Notes: generated from the letters alone by a model not told the origin. 64,000 nucleotides of DNA from Conchocele bisecta (GCA_029237695.1 CM055271.1:38064462-38128461), one strand, 5' to 3'. Positions 10,650-21,160 are shown, counted from the first letter of the stretch. Program-made: numbers and translations.

Positions 10650-11060
10650 TCAAATATTGATTTTATTACTTGAACAAAAAAAACAACAATTCTTAGAACA
10701 GTGACGATGTCTATTATGGCAAGCCAAATGCACAATAATTCCTTAAACCATGGTTTAAGGAATTATTGTGCATTTGGCTTGCCATAGTCTATGGGGATTT
10801 CACATGGGTATTTTTTTCTAACTTCAGACATAGTGGACCGATATACAAAATTAAAATTTTCTTTCCTGATTTACTAGATTATATAAACAGCTCTTTACAA
10901 ATTACGAAAATAGTATTCGATTTTTTCCCATGTTAAATTCCCGTAGACATCATTTTTCACAATAAAATTTAAAACAAAAATAGTGGTTTAGTAAAATTCA
11001 GGTAAACACTAATAAAATTTAGGCAAGTTTCGTGAAAGAGAAAGTAGTAGGACAGTAACT
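10650..11060. mobile_element. Foldback family C, copy 2, carrying a nested palindrome
   Basis: Shares GTCAAATATTGATTTTATT, GTGACGATGTCTAT, CACATGGG and ATGTTAAATTCCCGTAGAC with the element at 3062-3660. A 72-bp perfect palindrome is inserted at 10715. Confidence 0.6.
10715..10786. mobile_element. 72-bp perfect palindrome with 6-bp target duplication
   Basis: Arms of 36 bp with no spacer: TATGGCAAGCCAAATGCACA and onwards, with the centre at ACCA|TGGT. GTCTAT flanks it at 10709-10714 and 10787-10792. The homologous site at about 3278 reads straight through (GATGTCTATGAGG), so it serves as an empty site and supports insertion. Confidence 0.8.
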
Positions 11061-11194
11061 ACACTGGATCTGACTTCGCAGAAAATGAAGAGTTGCAGAA
11101 TCGAAAATGTTCTTTCTTGAAGAGTTGTATAGTATTTCTGATCCGAATTGTACTATAAGACGATTAAAACATCGGGTTGTGAACAATAAGCTGT

Positions 11195-11385
11195 TTATAA
11201 AGCTTGAATATTGTGCTCGAAATCAATCAGCTTGATCAATTGAGCCTGAGCTGTGCAATAACGCAGGGCCAGACAATCAAATTGCTTGATTGCAAGTTCA
11301 CATGTACATGTACAATGCCGATGTAATGTTCAGAAATGTTGGTGCTCGATCGATCTGGGCAAGATTAACGCAGGCGGTTTACCCT
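11195..11385. mobile_element. MITE family N copy (degenerate)
   Basis: Contains CTTGAATATTGTGCT, GCTTGATC, TGAGCCTGAGCTGTGC, CAGACAATCAAATTGCTTGA and GGGCAAGATTAACGCAGGCG. The consensus is a palindromic element of about 200 bp with ten or so copies in the window. This one has lost part of its central palindrome. Confidence 0.65.
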
Positions 11386-11399
11386 CACATCCTCCAGGA

Positions 11400-11485
11400 T
11401 TCTATATTTTCTAAACAGTGTAGGCCATGATCAGAATGCGCAGTCTGATCTGGGCATAGGCTGTTCGCCAATGCTGTACGTATGA
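11400..11485. repeat. CAGTCTGATCAGG dispersed repeat, fragment
   Basis: CAGTGTAGGCCATGATCAG, GCGCAGTCTGATCTGGG and GCTGTTCGCCA match the bivalve-type dispersed palindrome seen complete at 20955-21090. Confidence 0.6.
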
Positions 11486-11629
11486 CTACCTTTGTGAGCC
11501 GGTGCACAATACCTGCCGAAACGTGATTTCCATTATCGGCCAATTCACGCTTGCAATTAAAGGGAGATAATGCAAATACGTAGTACTTCAAATTGGCAAT
11601 ATAGTTGTCTCAGAGTGAATAGTACGGGA

Positions 11630-12062
11630 GCCCCGTAGGGGACATGGATTTTTTGTTTATTAATTCGTTCCCAAGAAATAACAATTCGTTCCCTCAATTG
11701 AACAATTCGTTCCCTCGAATTAACAATTTGTTTCCACGAATTAACAATTCGTTCCCTCGAAATAACAATTCGTTCCCACGAAATGACAATTCGTTCCCTC
11801 AATTTAACAATTCGTTCCTACGATATAACAATTCGTGGGAACGAATTAACAATTCGTTCCCGTGGGAACGAATTGTTATTTCGTGAGAACGAATTGTTAA
11901 TTCGAGGGAACGAATTGTTAAATTGAGAGAACGAATTGTTAATTCGTGGGAACAAATTGTTAATTCGTGGGAACGAATTGTTAAATTGAGGGAACGAAGC
12001 GTAATTTCGTGGGAACGAATGAATAAAAAAAAATCATTATACGTCCCCTGCCGGGCTCCGTA
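11630..12062. mobile_element. Foldback element built of AACAATTCGTTCCC units, copy 1
   Basis: The ends are GGAGCCCCGTAGGGGAC and GTCCCCTGCCGGGCTCCG. The left half is a run of about 12 units of 17-21 bp, AACAATTCGTTCCC followed by a variable ACGAAAT or TCAATTT linker. The right half is the same run reversed, and the two meet at about 11865. Copies lie at 40500-40807 and 40940-41325. Peptide frames full of NNSFPR or RERIV are repeat translations. Confidence 0.85.
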
Positions 12063-12544
12063 GAATAGAACACATTCGGGTGGTTGGGTGTCAAACATCA
12101 GTTTGCCAGGGAGATACAGCAACGCAGTGTTTGTCTAGTAACTGACACAAATTCTTGAACCGGTTACTATACGAAACTATGTTTACATGTATGCAGTCTC
12201 TTCTGCATGTATCTGTATGGGAAGTTGTCAGGAATCCAGCGCCTATGTTGGGCGTGAAGCACTTTACCCCGGCACTGAGTGCAGCATCCGTGTTACAAAT
12301 GTATTCAGTACCTTCATCAAACAAATGGCGTTTTCAACATTGCCGTTCTATGATATTCAAATTGATTTTCACACCTCCAACGATTTCTACACATTCTCAT
12401 TATTTTCTTTGGCGGTTGCGCAATGGAACGAATTTCCCCAGGTGAAAATTAGGGATTCCCAGGGGACTGCCAAACTCAAAGACCGAATCCAATTGGCATC
12501 CCGTTTATGCATGTATCCCATCACCCTTAGGAAGCAAATACATG
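12063..12544. other. Unassigned spacer
   Basis: A plus-strand frame crosses it (12187 onward) and includes a YTFSLFSLAVAQWNEFP stretch. This faintly recalls the C-terminal tail of LINE ORF2, but the resemblance is too weak to call. Confidence 0.25.
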
Positions 12545-12800
12545 TTTATCCCGTCAACACAGTACGTATGTGCCGTGAAACACGGTGCCGTGAAACATTT
12601 TTGATATCCTGTCAATACGACATAATCACTGCGTATGAATATGTGTGGTGGCTGGGGTTATTTTGTTTGCACATTTTAAAGCCATTTGTATGTGTTGTCG
12701 GGATAAATAGAATCGTAGGTTAGTGCCGTGAATGGAAACAAATATCTGGCGCGGCACGGAAACGGGATGTGCTCGGCTTTTCTCTTACTATTCTCTATAT
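12545..12800. mobile_element. MITE family D, copy 3 (internally deleted)
   Basis: The left part matches 7302-7460. The right arm of the inner palindrome is mostly missing: after GGATGTGCTCGGC the sequence jumps to TATTCTCTATAT. It carries an extra segment ATAATCACTGCGTATGAATA not in copies 1-2. Confidence 0.75.
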
Positions 12801-12947
12801 CTTTGACATCAATCATACATGCATTTTTCTATCAATAAATGCAAGCCTGGATCAAACTATACATTTGAATATCCATTTATACAGAATCATCCGTCGAAAT
12901 CCTCAAGTATCGCGAGTTCATAGCTGTGTATTGGATTTACCCCGCAT

Positions 12948-13194
12948 TAGAGAATAGTTTGTTTGTGCCGTGATTGGGAAACATATCTGACAAGGCTTAG
13001 GAAACGGGATGGGCGAGGCTCTGCCGAGCACATCCCGTTTCCGTGCCGCACCAGATATTTTTCCCATTCACGGCACGAACCTATTATTCTATTTATCCCG
13101 TCAACATTACAAATAGCTTAAAATGACAGGATATCAAAATAAAATATCACGACACCGTGTTTCACATCACATACGCACTGTGTTGACGGGATAT
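12948..13194. mobile_element. MITE family D, copy 4 (reverse)
   Basis: Starts AGAGAATAGTTTG and ends TGTTGACGGGATA, inverse to copy 3, which lies 147 bp upstream. The pair faces inward. Confidence 0.8.
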
Positions 13195-13834
13195 AAAATA
13201 TTGACCAGCTGCAAGTTTAAATGTCCACCGCAGTGTCCGTGTATAGGTAGAACGAATTAACTTCTAGACTCACCTTAAAGAAACTAATTGTAATGTAACA
13301 CTTATTCTATAAATGTTGTATACCAATGCTTCGAATGTTGTTCAGAAACTTGTATAGATTAGTGTATGGCAAAATACGGAAAATCAGTAGCGTTTAGCGT
13401 TAGATTACAGTAGCGTTTAGCGTTAGCTTACAGTAGCGTTTGCGTCTCTTTTCCACTTGGAATCCAGAAGTGAACGTGTTCCAAAAGTTGTCAAAAATGG
13501 CGTTTCCTGTATTCCCTCCCGTATTCCCACTAGCCAATCAAATTGTAGGTTTCCCGTTTGCAAACGTTTGAAAACGACTTCTCCCATTTTTGCGCTTTCA
13601 AAACGCTTTCCGTTTTCGATTTGTCTTATCCAATGACAATGACGTTGTTGTTGTTTTTTCATTAAAAACAATTGTGCGCAAGCGTGCTGAAACAAAAATG
13701 CAAAATTAAGTTTTCCAGAAACTCTGTACATGCTAATTGATACAAAAACTGATACCGTTTCCTGTGAAAACGCTGCGCATGCATAGTGAAGAGGAAACAC
13801 ACATAAACCACAAAAACTGGTATTTTGACAGTCA
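13195..13834. other. Unassigned; short direct repeats at the left
   Basis: CAGTAGCGTTTAGCGTTA is repeated about three times between 13387 and 13442. A 125-codon minus-strand frame (13423-13800) follows without recognisable domains. I do not count it as a gene. Confidence 0.3.
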
Positions 13835-13984
13835 GGGCCCGGTTGCTCAAAACATCCGTTAGCTTAACGGACTATTAAATCCTTAACTGAATGGTTAAAA
13901 TCTCTGTTTTAACAGAGATTTTAACCATTCAGTTAAGGATTTAACAGTCCGTTAAGCTAACTGATGTTTTGAATAACCGGGCCC
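13835..13984. mobile_element. 150-bp near-perfect palindromic MITE
   Basis: Bounded by GGGCCCGG and CCGGGCCC. The arms (AACATCCGTTAGCTTAACGG and onwards) mirror through a centre at ATCTCTGTTTTAACAGAGAT. There are very few mismatches (TCAA against TTGA, CCGTT against AACTG), which suggests a young insertion. Confidence 0.85.
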
Positions 13985-14059
13985 AGCTAAACATGGTTCA
14001 ATCAAAAACGCCACAAATAAACTCGAAACAAACTAGAAAATGTGTTCATAGAACATGAA

Positions 14060-14800
14060 TGACCCACATATCACTTTTGATAATAAACGAGGCAAAATGC
14101 CATGTCCAAAAGTGGGAGATAATCCATGGCTCAGTATCAAGGCAAAAATAGAAATTCACTTCGTGCATCTACACACCATAAAGAAGCTACATACCAAGCA
14201 TCAAGCCTCCAGCCATTACGGTTTAGAAGATACAAGGCGAAATGGGGAAATTCTAAGTAGAAACGGTGGAGATACTCCATGACCCGGGGGTCAAATGAAA
14301 AATCGAAATAAGATTTGCGCATTTACTGAAGCTCAGTACCAAGTTGCAGGTCTGTAGCTATTACGGTTTAACGGTTTAACATTTTGTATGAGTTACAAGG
14401 GGAAATTACCAAATTCTAAGTCGAAAAGGGGGAGATAATCCATTACCCGGGATCGAATCAAATATCGAAATGAACTTTGCATTTACTCATCATAAGGAAG
14501 CTACAATCCGAGTTTCAGGTCTGTAGCTAGTACGGTTTAAAAGTGTTACGAGTATCGAGTCAAAATTGGAGATAATCCATTACCCGGGGGTCGAAAAAAT
14601 GTTAAATAAACCTGTGCGCAAATACATAGTGAAGCTACATACCAAGTTGTATGTATGTAGCTACATATAGTACGGTTTAAAAGCTTTACTAGACAGAAAG
14701 TTGGTGACGGCCGTACGGAAGGACGGATGGACGAGACGGACGGACAAGGGAAACACTAAATGCCCCCTCCACTGTCGTGGTGTGGCATAAAAAGCAGAGC
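14060..14800. repeat. Degenerate tandem repeat with a mollusc-type tail
   Basis: Four units of about 140-170 bp, each beginning GGAGATAATCCATTACCCGG (at about 14116, 14262, 14431 and 14569) and containing GAAGCTACATACCAAGTT and TAGTACGGTTTAA. A GACGGACGGACAAGGG segment and an AACACTAAATGCCCCCT end follow. The architecture of tandem core plus fixed tail suggests a Helitron-like or pearl-type non-autonomous element. Confidence 0.6.
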
Positions 14801-15029
14801 TACTGTATTCCCCTAGAAATAAAAGTGACTCGAGCACAATGTCAGTGAGTCATTTGCCTTTGACTACGAGTCCAGCCAACACAACACTGAGCGGACTTTC
14901 CAATAATACTATTCAGTCTCTGCGAGTTCAAAAACATCAACTCTGTTGTGAACACTGGATAAATTCCAACACTTGTTATCTCCCATGTACAGGCAGACAA
15001 ATAATCCGCTCTAAAATTGACAGATTGCA

Positions 15030-15280
15030 CGCCCGTTTCACTAAACTTCGTAAGACTAAAATGTTCGTAAGTGCAAATTTAGGATCGTCTGAAAATTCCA
15101 ATTGATGGATTTACATTTATTGAGCATAGGCTGCATATGCAGCCTATGCAGCCTATGCTCAATAAATGTAAATCCAATATTTGTTTACAAGAAAACAATG
15201 TTAATGTGAAATTTACAGACTATCATAATTTTGCATTTACGAACATTTTAGTCGTACGAAGTTTAATGAAACGGGCCCCA
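15030..15280. mobile_element. MITE family A, copy 2
   Basis: GCCCGTTTCACTAAACTTCG to AATGAAACGGGCCCC. The core palindrome has an extra CCTATGCAG duplication at its centre. Confidence 0.85.
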
Positions 15281-15382
15281 GTTGTCTGAACTTTGTACAC
15301 TGTGAGGATTTCACGTATTGTCAGTAATTGCTCAGAGGCGGCAGTTGTCTCTGAGGAGATTATCGTGAAAAACATACATGGG

Positions 15383-15625
15383 ACACGCCATGCGAATTTG
15401 TATCTTCGGACATCTGCGTAATTTCATTAAATACGTTTACAAAATTTGCAATATTTTTCAAAAATAAAGTCAAAAGTTTATAAAATTATCAAAGTACATG
15501 CGGGATATAATCAATAATTGTATCAACTTTTGACGCCATTAACGGAAAATATTGTAAATTTTGTAAATGTATTTCATGAAATTACGCAGATGTCCGAAGG
15601 TACAAAATCGCATGGCGTGTCTCAA
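15383..15625. mobile_element. Foldback MITE, ACGCCATGCGA ends
   Basis: GACACGCCATGCGAATTTGT at the left is mirrored by ATCGCATGGCGTGTC at the right. CTTCGGACATCTGCGTAATT faces AATTACGCAGATGTCCGAAG. The arms are about 100 bp and the loop about 45 bp. Confidence 0.8.
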
Positions 15626-15674
15626 TTATAATAGAGGCAACACAGGAAGCTGTCTGGTTAACATTACATCACGC

Positions 15675-15780
15675 AAATGTACACTACCGCCTGCGTTAAT
15701 CACGTCAATACGTGTCAATTTAATAATTTCAATATGCTTGAATATTGTGCTAGAAGTCAAGCTACTTGATTGGTAGCTAG
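15675..15780. mobile_element. MITE family N, half copy
   Basis: ACTACCGCCTGCGTTAATC through GCTTGAATATTGTGCT to AAGCTACTTGATTG. It contains the left half only. Confidence 0.6.
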
Positions 15781-15903
15781 CACGTATTCTGTTACATAGG
15801 GAACAGGTTGCACAATATCGCTACACCACAGGTATAAATTTACGTAATGGCATTTACATTTCGCGCACTAAACAATAAAACAACGAGATAGCCGCGACCC
15901 GCA

Positions 15904-16044
15904 TGTCGCGCCCGTCAGGGCCTTGATAGTATACCGAAAATATTTAACCAAAACAAATACTTTAACCAAAACCTTTAACCCGGACGCACGGACGTATACG
16001 CCAATGTGCCGACTATATCGCGCTGTCCGCAAGCGGGCGCGACA
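15904..16044. mobile_element. Short element with GTCGCGCCCG inverted ends
   Basis: GTCGCGCCCG at the left and GCGGGCGCGAC at the right. Its last 70 bp (CCCGGACGCACGGACG, CTGTCCGCAAGCGGGC) match the element at 9117-9238. Confidence 0.6.
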
Positions 16045-16339
16045 AAAACCTGCAGGGCGTTGACGTCATATTTCGCTTTATTGTTATTGAGACACAATTC
16101 TACAATACGAGACAAACACATTATCATAAACTCAGCTAATACACTGTCTATTAGCAACATTCTTAGGTCACTCTCCAGGAAGAAGAAAGTAAACAAAGAA
16201 CGCTTCAAACGCAATGTTGGAAAGACTACTCCGTCATAACGCGTATGTACATTATAGTCAATGTAATGAAATATAATTAGAGTTAATAAATATGTACATG
16301 TACAAAAGTACTTCATTGGCTGACCCTGGGCTTTGCTAG

Positions 16340-16615
16340 TTGACATTAATAATATTGGCATGATTAACGCAGTCGGTTGTGTATATATCACATATTACAT
16401 ATATCACCAATCCACATGCGCGTATACAGGCGGGGGCGTGTCTGGCGAACGGTCCGTCCAACATTTGGCGAGTTGAGATTTTAGCCTGATGCAGCTTGAT
16501 TGATTGGTTGAAACTCAAGCTCAGACAATCAGATTGCTTGATTGCGAGTTGGCATTGTCAATACATGTTCAGAAATGTTGATATAAATCTGGGATTAACG
16601 CATGCGGTTATGCAA
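16340..16615. mobile_element. MITE family N copies, rearranged
   Basis: ATTGGCATGATTAACGCAG at about 16355 and again CAGACAATCAGATTGCTTGA to GGGATTAACGCATGCGG (16535-16612). These look like pieces of one or two copies with an inserted spacer. Confidence 0.5.
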
Positions 16616-16734
16616 ACAGGGAAGGTATTTTCGTATTGCATTTACACTATCATTGTACAATGACGCACAATATGTGAAAGAAATTGTGTTTAGTTTTGAA
16701 CTGATACAATACCTACAATACAATAGAAATATAA

Positions 16735-17145
16735 GGTTCGACCATGTCCAGCCGTGGGTAAAGGTTTGCAGTGGCACGAGGGAACTGTTTGAATCCCAAG
16801 GCCGTAGGCCGCGGGTTCAAACAGTTCCCGAGTTCCGTCGGAAATATCGTATAAATCGAGCATCTATGCAGTACTTTCGGTACTTTGATAATCTGCTGCA
16901 TTCAAACAGCTGATATACACATACATATTCTGAGGCCGCAGTACACGTCGCGAGATGCAGCCGCATCATTTTTAAAATGTCCGTCGCCTTTGTGAACTGG
17001 CCTGGTGACGTAATGGCGCGTTCTAGTAACCTCATGATACACATACATTACGTAGGTGTTGGCTTGGCCCCGGAATGAGCATTGTCTACAGCTATGGTCA
17101 AACAGCAGGCGTTGTACGTTTGAACACGGCTGTGAGCGGTGGCAA
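16735..17145. mobile_element. Foldback repeat family F, copy 2
   Basis: Matches 836-1307 along most of its length. The right palindrome arm is truncated at GTTCCCGAGTTCCG. Confidence 0.7.
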
Positions 17146-17169
17146 ACAACGGCAGTCATGTAACAATAT

Positions 17170-17305
17170 AAGGCCAGCCGTGGGTAAACGTTTGCCGCGG
17201 CACGAGGGAACTGTTGAAGCCCAATGCCGTAGGACGCGGGTTTAAATAGTTCAGGAGTGTCACGGCAAACGTTTTCCTACAACTGGACATGGTCGAATGT
17301 TATTG
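17170..17305. mobile_element. Foldback repeat family F, copy 3
   Basis: CCAGCCGTGGGTAAACGTTT through GCCGTAGGACGCGGG to the mirror arm ending at GGACATGGTCGAATG. It is the palindrome portion only. Confidence 0.65.
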
Positions 17306-17409
17306 TTACATATCCGTAGGGTAATCGGGTAATTTGAGCATACATGTATATGCAGTTACTTTCGGTACTTTGATAACCCGTTTCATTCAAACAGTTGATT
17401 TACGTATAC

Positions 17410-17797
17410 TTATTACTTAGATATCAATTTTTGCCTAGAAATTGCCTGTATTTGCCTACAGCAATAACATACACAGTCCAGGCTGATACGGCGTGTTTTC
17501 CAGTCTGATACTGAAACTTCTAGTCTGATACTGCCATTTCTAGTCTGATACCATCGTTACTAGTCTGATATCGCCGTTTCCTGTCCGATACCATGTCTCG
17601 CGTGCGTATTAAACCAATTCCTTTGGGCATGCGCATTGCGTATGTTTACTTTATCGGCTGCGTAAATTTTGACAGATGCCGGGAATTTAAATTTGTAGGC
17701 TCTGTATTTCATCATTCAATCATGGATAACGGTATATATTTTAATATAGGATTATCACAACTGCCAGATGATTGCTATTGAAATTGATATCTAAGTA
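17410..17797. mobile_element. Element with TTACTTAGATATCAATTT inverted ends
   Basis: An exact 18-bp inverted terminal repeat lies at about 17411 and 17780. The interior includes about five 21-bp tandem units of the type TAGTCTGATACTGCCATTTC (17498-17600). A copy of the right tip (CTAAGTAATCTAAGTAAT) is duplicated outside. Confidence 0.65.
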
Positions 17798-17815
17798 ATC
17801 TAAGTAATATAGACG

Positions 17816-17902
17816 TTAATACGTGTCTTGTTTGATATCGGCCTAGGTACCAAGTTACCTCGGGCCGGTACCTAGGCCGATATCAAACAAGCCACGTATT
17901 AA
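17816..17902. mobile_element. 87-bp palindromic MITE
   Basis: TTAATACGTG(TC)TTGTTTGATA and the GGCCTAGGTACC arm face GGTACCTAGGCC and TATCAAACAAGCCACGTATT AA across a 15-bp loop. Confidence 0.8.
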
Positions 17903-17954
17903 CCTCTAAATATTCCGGGGCTTCCTTCCCTTTGCAAGTTTATTTATACAGATT

Positions 17955-18130
17955 CTGAACATGAGCTTTGCGAACAGAGTAGACCCAGATCAAACTGCAC
18001 ATCTGTGCAGTTTGATCTGAGTTTACACTGTTTGCAATAATAGTAATACGTGCGAATATATGAGTCTGGCAAATAATGCATTCCCGGATCAGATTGCGTA
18101 GAGCAGACCCCGATCAGACTGAAATAATAT
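17955..18130. repeat. CAGTCTGATCAGG dispersed repeat, diverged
   Basis: GTAGACCCAGATCAAACTGC ACATCTGTGCAGTTTGATCT forms the typical small palindrome. A second decayed piece (AGACCCCGATCAGACTG) lies at about 18105. Confidence 0.6.
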
Positions 18131-18306
18131 CGCAAACTACATAATTTGGAACGAATTTTTATTAATACATTCACCAGGAGATAACTAGCTACGAATCCCT
18201 ATTGACAGCAATATTAATTGGTCGCCTTCGGTGTTCATTCCGTTTATTGGATGCTCCATTCGCCCTGATGGAATTTGCATGAAATTCTCATATGTGGCTG
18301 GGTTTG

Positions 18307-18875
18307 GAAAATAGGACTACTGTCTGTTCCACGTTTTGCTGCCGACGAACATTTGGCCATTACATGTAAACACATTAAATCTAAAAAATATTTAAAAGTA
18401 AGTACTTTTTCATCGATAACAAAAGAGTCACCCTCACCAAAAATAATTATTTCATGAAATTCCTTCAAATATTGATTTTATTGCGAAAAAACGATTTTCA
18501 TATGGGACTTTAACATGGGGAGTTAACGTCCAAAACTTTTCGTTTTTGGATCCTTCAGGAAAAGTTTTGGAAATTGACTCGAAACCTGGCGAGATAGCTT
18601 GAAAAGTTACATTTTGAAAATCGGTCCACAAATATAAAAATATTTTTTAAAAGATCTCTTTTTAGCCCCCATGTTAAATTCCCATAGCAAAATCGTTTTT
18701 TCGTAATAAAATCAATATTTGATGGAATTTCATCAAATAAATTTGTTTGGGGAGGGTCACTTTTTTGTTATTGATAAAGTACTTATTTTTAAATATTTTT
18801 CAGATTTAATGTCTTTAATAGCCAAGAGTTCGTCGGCAGCAAAACGTGGGACAGACAGTAATGCCATTTGCGACC
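18307..18875. mobile_element. Foldback family C, copy 3
   Basis: ACTACTGTCTGTTCCACGTT TTGCTGCCGACGAAC at the left mirrors GTTCGTCGGCAGCAAAACGT GGGACAGACAGT at the right. The inner landmarks AAATATTGATTTTATTGCG and ATGTTAAATTCCCATAG also mirror. The loop lies at about 18530-18660. Confidence 0.75.
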
Positions 18876-19191
18876 TGTGTCGAAGCATCGGCTTAAAAGT
18901 TCCCAAATTATTTTTAAATACACGTAATGTTCCTCAATAGTAATTTAATTCCATGTACATGTACAAATATTTCCAACGCTACTTTCATGCATTATTCAAT
19001 ATTATAGACATTAGTTGACTACCGTAATCCTTTATTTAGGCCCATTCAGACACGTATGCACAAATGTGTTCAGAAATATATGTACGATACAAAATCATTG
19101 ATTACATTATTTTCACAAAATTCTTTTTATCTACACATACACGAGACCTTGTGTCCTTAAAATCCTATTGATATTAATAAATTACATAATA
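18876..19191. other. Unassigned spacer
   Basis: No gene or repeat recognised. Confidence 0.3.
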
Positions 19192-19540
19192 CAGTACAAC
19201 CTCTCTACAACGATCAATCACGGGAGGACACGACACACAACCGGCTGTTGTAGAGAGGTGGGTGTTGTAGGGACGTTAATTTGTTTCCAAGACACGCGCC
19301 ATTTGTCGAGTCCCCCAATAAGATGCGACGACAGGCAGATTCAAAAAGCGAAAAATTAATAGCCTTTAATTTGATACCCGTTATAAGCTGTCACCGAAAA
19401 GGTGCAACGGTTTCGATATTTAGGACCCTTTTCAGACCTGGCGCCCGTACTAATATAGAGATTTCTCTGATTGGCATAAACTATTGGTTGTGACAGAGAG
19501 GGTGTTGTTGTAGAGAGGGCCGTTCACGGATGTTCCATTG
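19192..19540. mobile_element. Tigger/pogo-type non-autonomous element (decayed)
   Basis: Begins CAGTACAACCTCTCTACAAC after TA and ends in TTGTAGAGAGGGCC and TTCCATTG before TA. CAGTnnAACCTCTCTAnAnC ends with TA duplication are usual for mariner-superfamily elements of the pogo/Tigger branch. The internal GTTGTAGAGAGGTGGGTGTT suggests an internal repeat of the terminus. Confidence 0.55.
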
Positions 19541-19629
19541 TACATGTACAATCAATATTAGACTGATTTTCAGTTTTTAGTTTTTAGTTCAATACATAGT
19601 CAAGTACAAACACACATCGACGACATGTA

Positions 19630-19729
19630 CAGTGAGGTCAGCGTGTAAGTGTACACACGAACGAACACGACAGGTTGGTTCCAACCTGTCGTGTTCTTTC
19701 GTGTGTGCACTTACACGCTGACCCCACTG
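19630..19729. mobile_element. Tc1/mariner-type palindromic MITE, copy 2
   Basis: CAGTGAGGTCAGCGTGTAAG to GCTGACCCCACTG between TA dinucleotides. Same family as 1918-2008. Confidence 0.85.
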
Positions 19730-19879
19730 TACTGTAAACATACAGAAACATACAATAAAATGCACAAATTGTATGAATTTGTATTCATCTGCATAGATCA
19801 CTGTGAATCACTGTGAATCAATATGCATTGATAAAAAAAAGTGTTTTAAAGATGTAAGGGGAAGCGCAGAGACAATAAG

Positions 19880-19886
19880 AAGAGTT

Positions 19887-19938
<52 letters not shown>

Positions 19939-19956
19939 AGACAGATTTGAGAGAGA

Positions 19957-20054
<98 letters not shown>

Positions 20055-20133
20055 AGAGAGAGAGAGATATTTGAGAGAGAGAGAGAGAGATTTGAGAGAG
20101 AGATTTGGAGAGAGAGAGAGACAGAGAGAGTTT

Positions 20134-20165
<32 letters not shown>

Positions 20166-20330
20166 TTTGGAGAGAGAGAGAGAGTTTGGAGAGAGAGAGT
20201 TTGGAGAGAGTTTGGAGAGAGATTGGAGAGAGAGAGACAGAGAGACAGAGAGAGAGAGAGAGAGAGAGTTTGGAGAGATAGAGAGAGACAGAGAGAGAGA
20301 GACAGAGAGAGAGAGAGCGAAAGAGAGAGA
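19880..20330. repeat. (GA)n microsatellite, about 450 bp
   Basis: Almost pure GA/AG repeats broken by TTTGGA, ATTTGA and GACA variants. The long frames on both strands (SLSL and RERE) are translations of the repeat. Confidence 0.97.
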
Positions 20331-20724
20331 CTGATTTTCACACAATAAAATGACGACGTATCTAAATTCGTGTTAAGTGTCATTTATAAAAAAAGAAGAC
20401 ATGATATCATTTCTAATTTCCGGAAAAAGCTGGCATTTTTCCATGGGAGACAGTAATGTTCCTTTTGTGGCCCGGCCCAGCAATAACTGAGCATGTGTCA
20501 GACCTATTGTCCGGGAACTAATACCCTGTTTTTTCGTTCATATGGCGAATTGTCTGGTGCAAATTGGATTTTTCGGTGAATAGAATATACAAGGGGAGTG
20601 TTCATGCCAATTTGGCCACGGCTAATTTTTCGTGATATTCAGGAAATAGATTATTGTAAGCTTCAGCTCGCCGCCGGATATTAACTGCATGGAGTCTATG
20701 CGAAGCATGCACTAATATTACGGT
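20331..20724. other. Unassigned spacer
   Basis: No gene or repeat recognised. Confidence 0.3.
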
Positions 20725-20960
20725 GATTTATTGCATGATTCATTGCGCATGATTTATTGCATGATTTTATTGCGCATGATTTATTGCGCATGATTTATTG
20801 CATGATTTAAGTATTGCGCATGATTTATTGCGCATGATGTATTGCATGATTTATTGCGCATGATTTATTTCGCATATTGCGCATGATTTATTGCATGATT
20901 TAAGTATTGCGCATGATTTATTGCGCATGATTTATTGCATGATTTATTGCATGAAATGTG
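20725..20960. repeat. Tandem repeat of GCATGATTTATT units
   Basis: About 20 units of 10-14 bp: GCGCATGATTTATT alternating with GCATGATTTATT and GCATGATTTAAGTATT. A longer period of about 110 bp is visible, because the TTTAAGTATTGCGCATG marker occurs at about 20807 and 20898. Confidence 0.9.
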
Positions 20961-21090
20961 GCCGTGACTGGAGAAATTGGGCTTATGGGTTTTGCGACCA
21001 GCGTAGATCCAGATCAGACTGTGCATCCGCACAGTCTGATCAGGATCTGCACTGTTCGCCATTCCGTCAATGCAACACCCGTCGTGTTAG
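20955..21090. repeat. CAGTCTGATCAGG dispersed repeat, good copy
   Basis: GGCCGTGACTGGAGAAATTG, GTAGATCCAGATCAGACTGT, then GCATCC facing the mirror CACAGTCTGATCAGGATCTG, then CACTGTTCGCCATTCCGTCA. Same family at 22975-23090, 39775-39905 and 53500-53600 (reverse). Confidence 0.75.
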
Positions 21091-21160
21091 TGTTATCTTA
21101 TATTTAAGGGTAGGAATTGGCTGGCAGACATTCCACACCCGGGCATTTGAGTCCGGAATA

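Noticed and set aside
11557..12122. Peptides with NNSFPR, RERIV and LTIRSHE repeats; also CRISPR-like regular spacing
   Set aside because: The frames come from the AACAATTCGTTCCC units. The units have no unique spacers and reverse at the centre, so this is a foldback element and not a CRISPR array or a repeat protein.
12187..12723. 178-codon plus-strand frame with a LINE-like tail (YTFSLFSLAVAQWNEFP)
   Set aside because: There is only one weak motif, no neighbouring reverse-transcriptase sequence, and the last third lies within MITE D.
13423..13800. 125-codon minus-strand frame
   Set aside because: No domain is recognised and the frame is not repeated elsewhere. Its length is compatible with chance in a stop-poor stretch.
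19818..20383. Long SLSLSL and REREER open frames on both strands
   Set aside because: They are translations of the GA microsatellite in every frame.
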